A stretch of 64,000 nt of DNA from Gentiana macrophylla. Lineage: Eukaryota; Streptophyta; Magnoliopsida; Gentianales; Gentianaceae. Both the position numbers and the translations under genes were made by a program. The notes beneath the pieces were generated by a model. It saw only the letters and a program-made list of their open reading frames with translations, did no database searches and was not told the DNA's origin. This document shows positions 12,001 through 23,547 of the stretch, in pieces. Positions within the stretch are counted from its first letter, which is position 1. Each line of letters begins with the position of its first letter. The stretch is taken from contig JAOBSW010000238.1 of the NCBI GenBank assembly GCA_026214975.1, positions 60,406 through 124,405 of the forward strand, read 5' to 3'.

Positions 12001-14566
12001 AAAGAAATAGTCTTGAACTAGCGGTTCGCTTGAGTAGATACTACTCGTGAAGCGTAGGATGTCTAGTGAAAGCATTACTCAGTGGGGTGATTTTCTAATA
12101 AATTAGAAAAACATAATATAAAAGCTCCCACTAGTTTATCGGTTCCAAATACCGTCTAACTAACTGACACTTTAATTTATGATTCTCCAATTTTTCTATC
12201 GAGAAAATTTCTCGTGTAGACACTACACAATTCACTAGAAGAATTATATCGTCACAATCATCTTTCAAACTAACTACGGTTGTCTCTGCGTTCGCGCGAC
12301 GAGTGAGCGGTGAGTGACATGCCTATTTACGTCACTTAAGTTTTGAAGGCTTCAAGAGAAATATCTCTTCGAAAAAATTAATCGCATGTGAGATTAATAA
12401 ATACAACGTTCTAGTTACTTACCACTTTTTAACGAAGTCATTACTAGTCAATTTTACACTCTTGATCTAGCATCTTAGAGATATATAGTTGTAAATAAAA
12501 TTGATGAAAATAAATCCAAATCATACACTACTAAAATTTTAGGAACATAAACTAAGTACTTATAGTCTATCCTACCGTTCCAAGGATTTAATCTAATGCC
12601 TCGGTGCGCCTTAGGGTAGGTCAAAGAGGTTTCGATTAATATTGAAGATCGATTGAGAATCGAACATCTCATTCGTGATCGTCAATCACCTTTCCTTTTC
12701 ACCAAGGTACTACCAAAAATACCCTTTATGAGTGTGACCTACTATCTCGCATTTTAGGTAGACCCCGAGTGTGCCGCCTTAGGGTCGGTTAGTGACCCGA
12801 CAGTACCCAAAATCCTATCCTTTCGGAGACCAAGCCTTGAATTTTGATAGCGGTGAAGGCCTTTCAGGGGGAGGCCGGTCCCAGCCGCACGACGACAGGC
12901 GTCACCATTCTCTCATGTTGCTTGTGTCAGTGATGAGAGGCCGTGGGGTCATTGTCGCCTCTCCCGCTCCCACTCAATATTTTGAAAAAAAAAGTGGTGG
13001 GTTTACTGATCACGTTTTTGGACTTGATGTTACATTAAGGAACAATAAATCATAGGCCCGAATGTTGTCGGTTATGTGGGCTAGCCCACCCGACCTATTC
13101 GTTAGAACATATGTGGCCGTCGGACGGGTCAAGGCTAGGAGAGGTCCGTTGAGCCGTAGTGGCTCTTCGGATGACTCAGTATTGCCAGACCCCCGTGCAA
13201 ACGCCACACGTGGAGGGTGAAGTCGATTGAGCCGTAGCTACTGTTGACCACCCAACCGTGGTTAAACCACTTTCGAACCTGTTTGCCCGTGATTATCCAA
13301 TCCTTAAACATCAAACTTTCACGTAGACACTACGGAACAAAAACGTAATCTCGTCTTAGGTAAGGTGGAATTCACCGAGAATCCAACACCTTAACCACGA
13401 GGTTTCGGGATTTTACTCCTTATGCTTTCGCAGAGTGGGATTCACCGAGAATCCATCACCCAACCTCGACGATTGAAAAACCCGTATTCCTCGGTTTTAC
13501 CCTAATTAGTTTCTAATTAATATCAAACAATTAATTAAAACTAATCGTGTTTTATACATGCCTAACTAATTCCTCGAATTAATTTCTACATGTATGCATA
13601 TGGAGTGGAATTCATGATATGATGCATGTCATGGCAATTTTCCAATTCTACTCATACAATCTACACATGTATACTAGTGCGGAAAATAAACACCGAGATG
13701 GACCGTTGACACCCCCGTATCTAACCTATTAGAAAATAAATAACGAAACCCTAACTAGGGTTTACTACTTTCTAACAAAATCTGCAGCTGTTCAAAATCT
13801 TCAACGATCGGCAAAGCAAACGAACTTGGATCGCGACGTAACTTTCCAGATCTGTTCTTCACTCCTCGGGCTTCAATATGGACGGTTGGATCGGAGCTTT
13901 GACTTGTTAATCTTCCTCAGTGAGCCGCCCAACTTGCTGCTGAAACAGACTCTCACAGCAGCGCATCATATACTTCCCGAGGCCGATTGGGGATCTAGAT
14001 GAATCCCGATCGTCCTGAAAATTTTATCTCACGTCCAAAACTCCATGATTATCGATCTGACCGGTCGGATTTTAATTTGAACGGTCCAAGTGTTCCCAGA
14101 AAATCGAAGAAGTCACAGTTAGGGTTTCTGTGAATCCTGCGTTTTTCTGTTACAGCAGCCACTTCGCAGCAACGAACGGAAACACAAACGGACTCTGATC
14201 GACACCAAAATTTGTGGGATTGTTCATCAACTTCCAATCTGGATTCTGACCGGAGGGATCTTCGTTTTAACGGCTCAAACAACAGGAAAGACGAAAAAAC
14301 TAAACAGCTAATGTACAGATCTATTTTCTGGAAATTAAAATTGCAATAATACATAAATTACATAATTTCCTATACTCATATGAACGAATTTTCATCGTTC
14401 ATATGAGTTCTAATAGATCTAACGGGTAAACGATGCCAACCCCAATCCATCTCTTCAACCATAGCAATTTAAAAATTACTAATGCATAATAATAAGTAAA
14501 ATATCACCTACATGCAATTCCACTCCTTTAAATCGTTTAATTACGATTATGATTATATAAATCGTG

Positions 14567-14585
14567 AACCGCCTCTCGATACCAC
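14567..14585 (-). promoter_or_regulatory. Candidate primer-binding site of the nested element
   Basis: On the minus strand the LTR end CATCCTTCA is followed by TG and then TGGTATCGAGAGGCGGTTC. The first seven bases (TGGTATC) match the complement of the initiator Met tRNA 3' end used by Copia elements. The next bases depart from the usual TGGTATCAGAGCC, either as a variant primer site or through sequence error. Confidence 0.6.
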
Positions 14586-14586
14586 A

Positions 14587-16319
14587 TGAAGGATGCAGGT
14601 TCTTAGATCTAAACGAATTAGATCTATACTGGCGGACGGATCACGATTTACATATCATAAAACATAATCAAAGGATTTAACAACTACTGAGGTTTAAGAT
14701 TATGTTACCAAATAGTAGGAAAGAAGTTTCAAGATCTTCCAATGTGTTCTCCAAACGGCGGTTGGTGGACACCCTTCTGATACTACGAACCTCCTTGATA
14801 TGCAAAACCGAGAAAAATCCCAAGATTTTTCCAACTCGAACCCTAGAATAGAGGCCAAAATTTTTCGCCAATTTCTCTCGGTGAATAGTGACGTGAATAG
14901 TACCTTCCCATTAGACTTTATAACTCTCTTTATATATGAGAGAAGTAATCAATATCCTCCAAGGATTAAATAATTAAGTGATAATTATCACATTAATCCT
15001 TTTCCAAATAAAAGATAAATAAAATGATTATCCCAAACAAATTAGGATAAATCATATTATTATCTAATATTCCATGAATTATCATTTAACAAATAAAAGA
15101 TAAATCACATGTCAAATAATTATCCAAGAAAACTAATTTCTCTCTAATTAAATGATGATATTGGCGCCACCTTTAGGGTCAAAAAAGCCCACATAAAATG
15201 CCTTTTATGTGTATCATATTATTTAAATTTCAACTAAATAATATACATGCATATCAATTAATTAAATTTTCACCAATTAATTATCATTTGAGGCCCAAGT
15301 AACAAGATTACTAGTCCAATTACGAAGCGCTCACGGGGACCAATGAACCTATAACTAAGTAGCTCCAATAATTAATTATTCATCGAACAGAAAGTACATT
15401 AATTATTAATTCCGGGATTACGCCACCATAAACCCGAAACTGAACTCTACCGATTATAGATGTATACTTATACTCAACCCATAGAGCGAATAAGCGTCCA
15501 TTGATATAATCACTACATACGGATTAAACCTCCATAGATTGTCCATTACGGTGGGAAGTCTCCGTGAACCCGACTCGAGAATATCTTATCCTTATTTACC
15601 ATTAACCCCTAATGATCAATTAGTACACATATCGACTAGTAGCTAATTAGTCAAATGTGAACTCCGGGATCGATCACTTTCTTAGGGCTAACAAACAAGG
15701 GATCTGCCTCTACTTCCCCTTGAGGAAGGAATGGATTCCATGTCTGTGAAAATCGAACTACTCACTCATCCGGAGATAGTGCCAATGAGAAGTGGCTTGG
15801 AACACATATTAAAGTGAACCATAACTAACACATCAAACACTACCCCGGGACAAGCAAAGATCCCGTGATCACCTCAGGATTAAGGTTGATCCATATATGA
15901 TCATCTAATGATTTAATAAGATTCCTCGACACGGAATTATACCGAGAAATACTGATTAAATCGGTCCAAATCTATATGAATGCCATCATATATAAATGCC
16001 CCGCGTAGGTACCTCACCGACAGTCCGGATAAGACTATCACACCCTAAGGTGTTAGGCGCATTATTGGTGTTTTAATCAAGAGACCCTAAACTCGATTAA
16101 GTTCACCACGGACTAACAGATTTAAGTATATCACCACTAACTCAATCCTCACGTGTAATCCATACCTTTGAGTTAAGTGGTTACATACAGATATACTTAG
16201 GGGGTTTGCAAGCAGATGTATTACTTTACAAGCACAAAGCAAGTAATAAGGTGAGATAAATTTGTCATTCATTATTAAAAACAATTACACAAATTGTCTT
16301 TCGGGCACTACACCTAACA
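14587..16319 (-). repeat. LTR of the nested element (5' LTR in element orientation)
   Basis: 1733 bp, paired with 7302-9034. Minus-strand start TGTTAGGTGTAGTGCC, end GCATCCTTCA. It is followed on the plus side by the ATGAG target copy at 16320-16324. Confidence 0.95.
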
Positions 16320-16324
16320 ATGAG

Positions 16325-17575
16325 AAGATTTCGAATGAGGAAGAAATTTTGAGAGAAATGGCGGTGATAAATAAGAAGATGGATGAATTACAAGTGGGGA
16401 AGAGAGAGTGGAAGCGTAGAAAATGTGATGATGTGACATTTGGTGTCTTTCAGATCGAAGAATTTTCAAACTCCGATGTATCTACACAAGAAGAAATGAG
16501 TTTATTGAGACAACGTTGGGATTTGAACAACACTCACACCAATGTTTTGAACCACTTCCTTTTACCTACAAGTTCCTACTCAACAAGCCCATGTTCAACA
16601 AAGTTCTCAATCAACGGAGGATGTCTCCCATTTGAAAATTTTGATGGAAAACTTGATGGGAGTTGTGTCTACTCAAGCCGCCAATATGCAAACAATGATG
16701 ACTTATTGGTATGATGGCTCAAGAGGTTGGTACTTTGAAAACATCTATGAGTGGGCGAAATGAGATGAGAATGAACGATGGAGGCATCAATAAGAGTTAT
16801 TGAAGACCTTTTGACTAGGGAAGGCGAGAGACATAGTAGTAGACCACCGGGTGGATTACCAAGCAACACCGAGAGAAACCCGAGGGAGTCAATGACATTA
16901 TCACTCGAAGTGGGGAGAGTTTGTGGAAGTAATGGAGTGACAATTCATGGAAACAATAAAGTTGAAGATGACTTGGACAAGGAATTTGAAGACCAAGAGT
17001 TGACCGAGGAAGAAGAAGAAATTGTTGATGGTTTCTTGGGAAATGATGACTATGTTGAGGTGGAGAAAGAAGAAGAAAAAGTGAGGGTGCTAAGAATATT
17101 GAAGAACCCAAGGGCTAGTGATCTAAGAACTCTATTCAATGAACATGTGAGAGAAGATCATGTTGAAGAAAACACGGTTTCTAAGGAGCCTTTGGCGGTT
17201 CCTATCCAACAAGCTCAAAGGGAACCAATGCAAAAGTCAATGAAAGAAAAGCAAAATGACATCAATTGGCGGCCAACCAATGCACAAACATTCAAGGAAG
17301 CTTCACCATCTTCATCAAAAGACAAGGGTAAGAGAGGTATACATTCTAACCTTACTTTAATTGATCTTGAATCACTTCACTATCTCCCCCGAGAGGAAAT
17401 TAAACAAATGAAGTTGGATAAGAAATATGCACGTTTTCTTGACACTTTTCGGCACTTAACCATTAATATCCCTTTCATCGAAGCACTCACTAATATGCCG
17501 GCGTATGGTAAGTTTCTTAAGGACATACTCTCCAACAAGAAACGGTTGGAAGAGTATGAGACGGTGTCTAAGTGA
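16325..17575 (+). pseudogene. Athila-like gag C-terminal part and gag-protease linker
   Basis: Continuation of the gag interrupted at 7301. The frame KISNEEEILREMAVINKKM (coiled-coil-like) follows directly after the target copy. Near 16700-16780 a small indel shifts the frame. From 16778 it continues through an acidic linker (EELTEEEEEIVDGF type, about 16990-17040), the block EDVEENTVSKEPL and the lineage-typical block PFIEALTNMPAYGKFLKDILS (about 17470-17530), ending at RLEEYETVSK with a stop at 17573. The next segment is continuous in another frame, so a 1-base indel lies at about 17570. Not functional. Confidence 0.85.
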
Positions 17576-18230
17576 GGAATGTTCTGCCGTGCTTCAGCAC
17601 AAGCTCCCTCCTAAGCTTAAGGACCCTGGGGGATTTACACTCCCGTGTGATATTGGGGGGGCTTTTGTTTGAGAATGCGCTATGTGATCTCGGTGCGAGC
17701 ATAAACCTCATGTCCTAAAATGATTTCATGAATCTTGGCATAGGCAAGCTAAAACGTACGGAGATGACTCTCCAACTTGCGGATAGATCCATAAAACGTC
17801 CAATGGGAGTCATTGAGGACGTACCAGTGAAAGTTGATAAGATTTACTTCCCCGTCGATTTTGTTTTTATGGATATGGAGGTAGGGTAAACTACACCCCT
17901 TATCCTCGGTAGACCATTTTTAGCAACGGTGGGAGCTATGATCGATGTTCGTAAGGGAGACATAGTTTTGCGAGAAATGATGAGCGCGTTGTCTTCACCA
18001 TCTACACTTCATTGAAATATCCACGCACTACACTAGAATCTTGTTATTTTGTGGACACTTCGTGTCCCCTTGTTGTGGATCGTACTAACACGCATGTAGT
18101 TGAAGAAGATGACTCAAGAAATAATGTGAAAGCTCATAAACCGAAAGCTCGGAAATCAAATGAAAAGGTCAAGAATCGTTGGGATTGGTGGCATTCGTCT
18201 ACATTATGTTGGAGACCAATTTTGATATAA
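17576..18230 (+). pseudogene. Athila-like aspartic protease remnant
   Basis: The frame after 17570 gives EECSAVLQHKLPPKLKDPG, then the protease core ALCDLGASINLM (about 17685-17720, with the catalytic Asp in DLGAS), LQLADRSIKRP, VKVDKIYFPVDFVFMDME and LGRPFLATVGAMIDVRKG (about 17895-17960). A stop after MDMEVG and at least one in-frame stop earlier break it. The following tail (18012-18230, LKYPRTTLESCYFVDTSCP...) is the usual post-protease spacer. Reverse transcriptase should follow but does not. Confidence 0.85.
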
Positions 18231-20086
18231 AAAAAGACGGATGCGGTGCATAAGAATGACCCACCACCGGTGCATTAGAGACCTAAGCAAGGCAAAGTCT
18301 AGCTATAGACTATAAATTTAGCAAACTACGGGTACTATTATTCTTATTATTACTTAAGCACTATCTTCCGGTTGGCTTTCGTGTTTTCAAATTGCGTGCT
18401 TATGTGGTGATAGTTAGTAGTGTCCCCTATGATGATCTGTATAATTTCCATCATTTCTACCGTATAATCCCGTCGAGCAAACGACGTTAAACAAAAGCGC
18501 TACCGGGAGGCGGCCCAAAAAGTTTGGTATAATATTTTTGCTCTTTTGTGAGGCCGGTGTGGCCAAGAATCCTTTTGTGCCTACATTTTGGTTGATACTT
18601 TGCTAGTATTTGGGATTGCTTTTCATTTCATTGGTTGTCTTTCATGTTCATACCCACCCACCCACCCTTTTATAGCATCCCGGCACTTGTTTTGACTAGT
18701 TTTGATTCCCTTTTGTTTTCCTAACTAATTTCTTCTCACTCACTTTACATTGAGGACAATGCAAGTTCGTAAGTGGGGAGTGGGAACGTAGTTAGTCCAA
18801 CAAAAGGTAATGTCATTAAATCTTTGAGAAACACTTAGTTTTGTGAATTTTTTTCGAGCAATGTAAAGTTGAACAAACCATCTTTTGGCATGATTTATGG
18901 TTTTGCAATTGATAGAGTGAGTACCTTAACAAAGTGAGTAACCTTGATGACATATAAGTGCATTTTAACCATGAATCTTTGTTTGTAGTGTGAATTCTTT
19001 GAGTACAGTATATTCCGATCTTTTGTTAACATGCAAACTTTTATGCAATCATGCAAGCATGCTTTCATAGCAACTAGAACTTAGGCTTGATATCATTTAG
19101 GCGAAATAGAAAGGTGTTTGGATTCGGAGTTAGGGATGACGGTCATGGCGTTTCTTTGACTCAACCATAGCCAAATGGCCTTCCCGAACGTATTTTCCAC
19201 TGCCCCCATCTCGGCCTTTGTAGAGTGGTGAGACCCCACTCTAAAATAGCCATTTGTGATTAGCATCATTATATCCGACCCTTAGCCTAATTTTGGTCTA
19301 CATTCCTTGAAATCCCACAAGTTTAGCAAGTTTCTATGGATTGTGTGGTGATGACTTTGGAGTTAAGAGTTGGATGACATATTGACATTGTTTGGCACAA
19401 AGTTGAGATGATATCTATCAAGTTCGAGAGTCCATTGGTGTTAGTTCAAAAAAAAAGTTCGAAAACAAATCAAATGAAGTTCAATAAAGTTGTAAATAAA
19501 GTTCAATAAATGGTTAGTCTTGAAGTCAATTTTGGAGGACAAGTTCAACAAGTCCAAGTAATGTAAGCTTGTGTGATAAATCAATTGTAGTGTACTTTAT
19601 CTCTTATGTTTATTGTTGAGGAGACGTCTTTGGCAATTATGCGAGAGAGTTGGAGTTGCCGATTCAAAATCATTGGAATTGAAGGTGTAGATTCTTGCTA
19701 TCTTGCATGTGTTCATTTTGATATATCCTTTTATCCTTCGATTAGCCAATACCGAGCCTAACGTTACAAGCTTGCAAGTCCTACCCAATCTAACTTCTTG
19801 ACTCCGAATGCCTCGATTAGTGGAGATTGGTATCATTCTTAAGCATATGGATTGCACCTAATAAGTCTTGCATGCATGATTTCATATTTGATTGTTTGGT
19901 AACTAATTTGAGTAATATTCACACACACACTCCACTACTTTCTTAGATTCTGATTAACATGTTGTTATATGTACAATTGGTTGCATCATCTAGTTGATCA
20001 CTTATTGATGTTGTATGATCCTATTTTCGACTTGAGTTGTTTTGTCGTTTTATTTGCTCGAGGACGAGCAAAAGCTAAGTGGGGAG
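18231..20086 (+). other. 3' internal non-coding region of the Athila-like element
   Basis: No RT, RNase H, integrase or envelope-like frame is present. The stretch at about 18470-18525 (gtcgagcaaacgacgttaa...gggaggcggcccaa) looks like the end-of-pol region of Athila elements, so pol was probably removed by a deletion joining protease to its 3' end. Two matching polypurine stretches, AAGTGGGGAGTGG, occur at 18771-18783 and 20077-20089. The second abuts the 3' LTR and is the functional-type tract. A (CCCA)n run lies near 18653-18667. Confidence 0.65.
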
Positions 20087-21857
20087 TGGTTTATCCCCAT
20101 TTCTACGATGATACTTTTTACGATGTTTTATCCCCATTTCTCATGCATTTATTGATGTTTTCGTATCAATTCGAGTCAGTATTTACTTAGTTTCATCCAT
20201 ATGTGTAGATAGTAATTATTATGTAAAATATCATGTTTTGATTGGTTTTATACCGGTTATAGTAACCGGAGCGTCATGTTGGGTTTACGCTTGGTATTTT
20301 GGTGTTGTATTGCAGGATTATAGGTTGAACAAGACCCCGATGGACGACGCGTGTTGAGCCTAAACACGTTTTTTGAGGGCTAGAAGAGTGTGCCGGGAGC
20401 TTACAAGTCAAAAACGGATCATTTGTCGTTAGCATTTCTACCGTAACCTATCTTCACGCGACAATTGACCCACCTTAGAGGCATTTTCTGGAGAAGACTT
20501 CTTCATGATTTTTAGATCTTCAAATGAGCTTTCCAACGCATTTTGGATCACGTCAATCGGAGGTCTACAACTCAAGTTATAGCCGTTTTACTGAGATGCT
20601 GGGTTGCAGATTTCTAGAGTGTATCACGGCTCAAGCCGAGACACTCACGGTGTAAGCCGAGACATCAACTCTGAGGTGGTTGGATGCAATTAATGCTAAA
20701 ATCAAATCTCAACCACTTTGTCACGGTCCGGCTCAGGCCGAGACATCTCCGGCTCAAGCCGAGATATTCATGGTGCAAGCCGAATTATAAAAGACAGCAA
20801 ATTAATTATGCTTTTGAAGCTCTTTTCGGAGAGATATAAAAAAATATCAGCAGAGACGAAAACCCATCTTCTTCACCTCTCTTGCAGGCACCTCCACCTC
20901 AAGGCTTTCCCTAGCCAAAATTTCATCATTTAGCATTTAAATCCATTGTAAAAAATGTAGAATTATCATTTTGATGTTTGAAGCTCTCGGTGGATGTAGG
21001 AAACAACTAGCTTGTAGTCTATCTTCATTGACACTTTGAAGGTTGGATGAAATCTCCATTTTTGAGTTCATCACTCGATTTTGGTACATTCTCAATCCTT
21101 ACTTTGATCTAATTGTTCTTATTGTTATGAATGCTAGCTTTGACATGGTGGTAGTTATAACTATGAGTGGCTAGTTCCCTACTAGCTAAGATGATGTAGT
21201 TGTGATAGTTAATCCCCTATGGTTGCTTGGAATTGATTGTTTATGTTTCTAGTTTCTATTGTGTTGAATTTATTCTTACTTGCATTGATTGCCATTGTGT
21301 ATGTTTGAGTAATTAACTTACACATGCACCTACACAACTAGTAGATACCGAGTGGAGACATTAGTTGTGACGGTTCATTATACACAACTAGAAGAACGGA
21401 AGATAGAATCGACCCTAGCGGAATTCGGTTCCTTATCCGGGGAGTTTTGCATTCAAGTGACTATCTTGTCGATTCATTAGGTTTAAGGTACTTAGACCAA
21501 GGAGGAGACAAAGTGTGGTTTCATTCACTCGTATGAAGGGAAATCACTTGTTTAGGAATGCACCCTTCACACATTAGAACACAATTGGAAGGTGGTAGGT
21601 AAATCATTTCCAAGGAATTAAGGAGAGATAACTTGAACTATGAATCATCTTGGCTAGATTCTTTTATCATTTGAACAACTTTTGTAGTTAAATATTACTT
21701 TCTTAATCAAACTTGCGATTCGGATCAAGATAATAACAACTAATTGGTATTTGACCTCACATCCCTGTGGGATACGACCTTGAACACCGCGTCTTGAACT
21801 ATAATTGGCGCAGATGCTCACGGTTAGATTAATGGCCATTTAGAAAAGTTCGCATCA
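20087..21857 (+). repeat. 3' LTR of the Athila-like element
   Basis: Begins TGGTTTATCCCC right after the polypurine tract and ends GTTCGCATCA before the GGGG duplication. About 1771 bp, of which the first 920 bp align to 5404-6225. It contains four or five imperfect copies of 'ggctcaagccgagac'/'gtgtaagccgagaca' between about 20620 and 20790. The last 850 bp have no counterpart at the 5' end. Confidence 0.85.
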
Positions 21858-22010
21858 GGGGTTTGGCACTCCATGCAACCGGGTGTGGAATCCCAGCCAC
21901 ATCCTGAGAACCGGCCATCACCTGAACATATTCTAACGCCGCAGTTACAGAAGCCGAAACAACTCGAGAGGCGTAGATCGACGTCCCCTCAAAAACTACA
22001 ACATGTTTTT
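21858..22010 (-). pseudogene. LINE-type RNase H relic, upstream part
   Basis: On the minus strand the translation reads SASVTAALEYVQVMAGSQ and then IPHPVAWSAKP, running into the GGGG target copy at 21858-21861. This is the segment that normally precedes the RNase H 'GTWKCN' start found at 5403 on the other side of the Athila-like element. Together they mark one former open frame interrupted by the insertion. Confidence 0.65.
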
Positions 22011-23547
22011 CAGAGGTTAGACAAAGTTATAATGAAATGAATGTTAATTTGTCGGATGAATAATGAATTTGGGGTAATATGATGAAAACAAAATAATAAG
22101 CATTTTCTTGATATTTTAAAGTGACTAATAGTAAGTAGCAAATTATTTTGACTATGGGTAAAACTACTATTATTTGGCATATATAAGTTTTATTTTTATT
22201 TTTACTGATGATGAAAGAATGATAATTTATTTAAATCATTACACCACAAAGAATAAGACAAAAATGACTAATATAAAACGAGTCTTGCACGTAAGCTTGA
22301 ATATCGTGTAATTATGAGATTTGTTTAGGTTTAATTTCCCGGTTATTGTCTAACCACGTGTACTAAATGATGGTTTTGCGGGACACCTGTAACTGTATAA
22401 TAAAGTCCCGAAAAGAAATGAAAAGATTTATTGTATTCATAAGTCGGTGATTAACGATTTTGTGTTTTTTTTCTCCATGGAAAAAAAAAAAAAACGTTGT
22501 TGTCTTTTTCAATTTTTATACACCGTTCTATACAGAACTATACCTACTACATCATGATGAATTGATGATTGTATATGATTTACAAATATGTTTATTGAAT
22601 TGTTTTTCGAGTTTCAGTTGGACAAATGCATGAGTCTGTTAATATTATTGTACTATCGTTTACGCCTAAAAATTGTAAATATACTGATTTTGATAGAAAG
22701 CATTGGTGCCGTATACTACACCAACGATCGGTTTTAGAATCATTTTATTTGGACTAAAACAATATTCATTGTAATAATAGTACAGATAATAATCCCTGGC
22801 CCACCTTCTCGCTAAAAACGTGATGTAGCATTTTCCTCTTTTGTCGAATGAGATTTATGCCCTTCCTTCGGATGTGTCTCTACTTGTACTCATATTTGAT
22901 GCTTGATAAAAAGTATTTACCTTTTAAGAAAACACAAATTATATATAACTAAGATTCGTCTTAAAATCTCCATAAACTCAGGGAAAAAAAAATCTAGAGA
23001 TCGAGGAGAATAAAGTCTACCACACTAGAAAGACAACTTGAAACAACATCATAACGGACTTCAGTTGCAGAAAATTTCCAAACACGCCATTGATTTCAGC
23101 CATAACTTACAAGAAAGATCCATGAATTTCACTTGAAAAGCGCATCATTTGCCTTATTTATTGTATATCGAAATGACTAATTAATAAAAATGATGATTTG
23201 AGGTGTAATATAAGAATCCGGATTTGTCATAATTCTTGGATGCATTTGGCTAATTAAATAGGATTACGAGTCTTTATTTCTGCATATTGTTAATACTAGA
23301 TGGTACGTGCAAAGTAAGAAAAACAAGATAAAGAATTTTTGTTTTCTTGGTTTTGTAGGATAGAATTCTCATTAATTGCCATTGTATAAAAAGAAAGATG
23401 CCCATATATAAGTAATGTTTGTGAGAGATATAGTGGAGGAGATTATGAAGATCGATCAAAATCATCTCTTTGAAACACAATGGATTCGATCCATGCATGG
23501 AATCCCCCTAATTAATGAGGGATCCACATAAAAAAGGGAAGGACAGC
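22011..23547. other. AT-rich intergenic stretch
   Basis: No gene is supported. There are poly-A/T tracts near 22470-22495 and diffuse A/T-rich DNA. The minus frame at 23274-23498 has no recognisable domain. Confidence 0.6.

Larger units (their letters stand above)
9035..14586 (-). other. Interior of the nested element, no recognisable coding
   Basis: 5.5 kb with only short open frames (under about 90 codons) on both strands, none resembling a retroelement protein. It is not featureless. The octamer CTCCCACT (AGTGGGAG in element sense) occurs seven times between 9037 and 12974. The motif 'aggaatcaccc' occurs four times (10105, 10208, 10296, 11406). A 27-bp unit with 'attcaccgagaatcca' occurs twice (about 13365 and 13434). 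About 105 bp around 10563-10665 recur inverted at 3691-3797. These conserved-looking repeats suggest packaging, priming or structural roles, but that is inference. Confidence 0.7.
7302..16319 (-). mobile_element. Nested non-coding LTR element (LARD-like, Copia type)
   Basis: Two LTRs of 1733 bp each (7302-9034 and 14587-16319) bound a 5552-bp interior. The LTR ends are TG...CA when read on the minus strand (TGTTAGGTG...CATCCTTCA). Minus orientation is fixed by a polypurine tract next to 9034 and a tRNA-Met-like primer site next to 14587. I found no gag, protease, integrase, RT or RNase H motif in the interior on either strand. That fits a large retrotransposon derivative moved in trans by a Copia relative. 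Decay of coding sequence beyond recognition is the alternative. It sits in the gag of the Athila-like element. Confidence 0.85.
5404..21857 (+). mobile_element. Athila-like Ty3/gypsy element, gag-protease only, with nested insertion
   Basis: An LTR retrotransposon in plus orientation inserted in a LINE RNase H relic. Parts in order: truncated 5' LTR (5404-6225), gag start (6353-7301), nested element (7302-16319), gag end and linker (16325-17575), aspartic protease (17576-18000), about 1.9 kb non-coding, polypurine tract (20077-20086) and 3' LTR (20087-21857). Gag and protease match the Athila lineage as I know it: LFPFSLKGQAKEWL, CDLGASINLM and LGRPFLAT motifs. Reverse transcriptase, RNase H, integrase and any envelope-like frame are absent. 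That makes it a non-autonomous gag-containing derivative (TR-GAG type) or a deletion product. The frames are broken by several small indels. Confidence 0.85.

Noticed and set aside
12792..13207. Opposed open frames in the nested element, possibly coding
   Set aside because: Starts, codon use and translations do not match any retroelement domain. They coincide with the GC-richer part of a non-coding interior.
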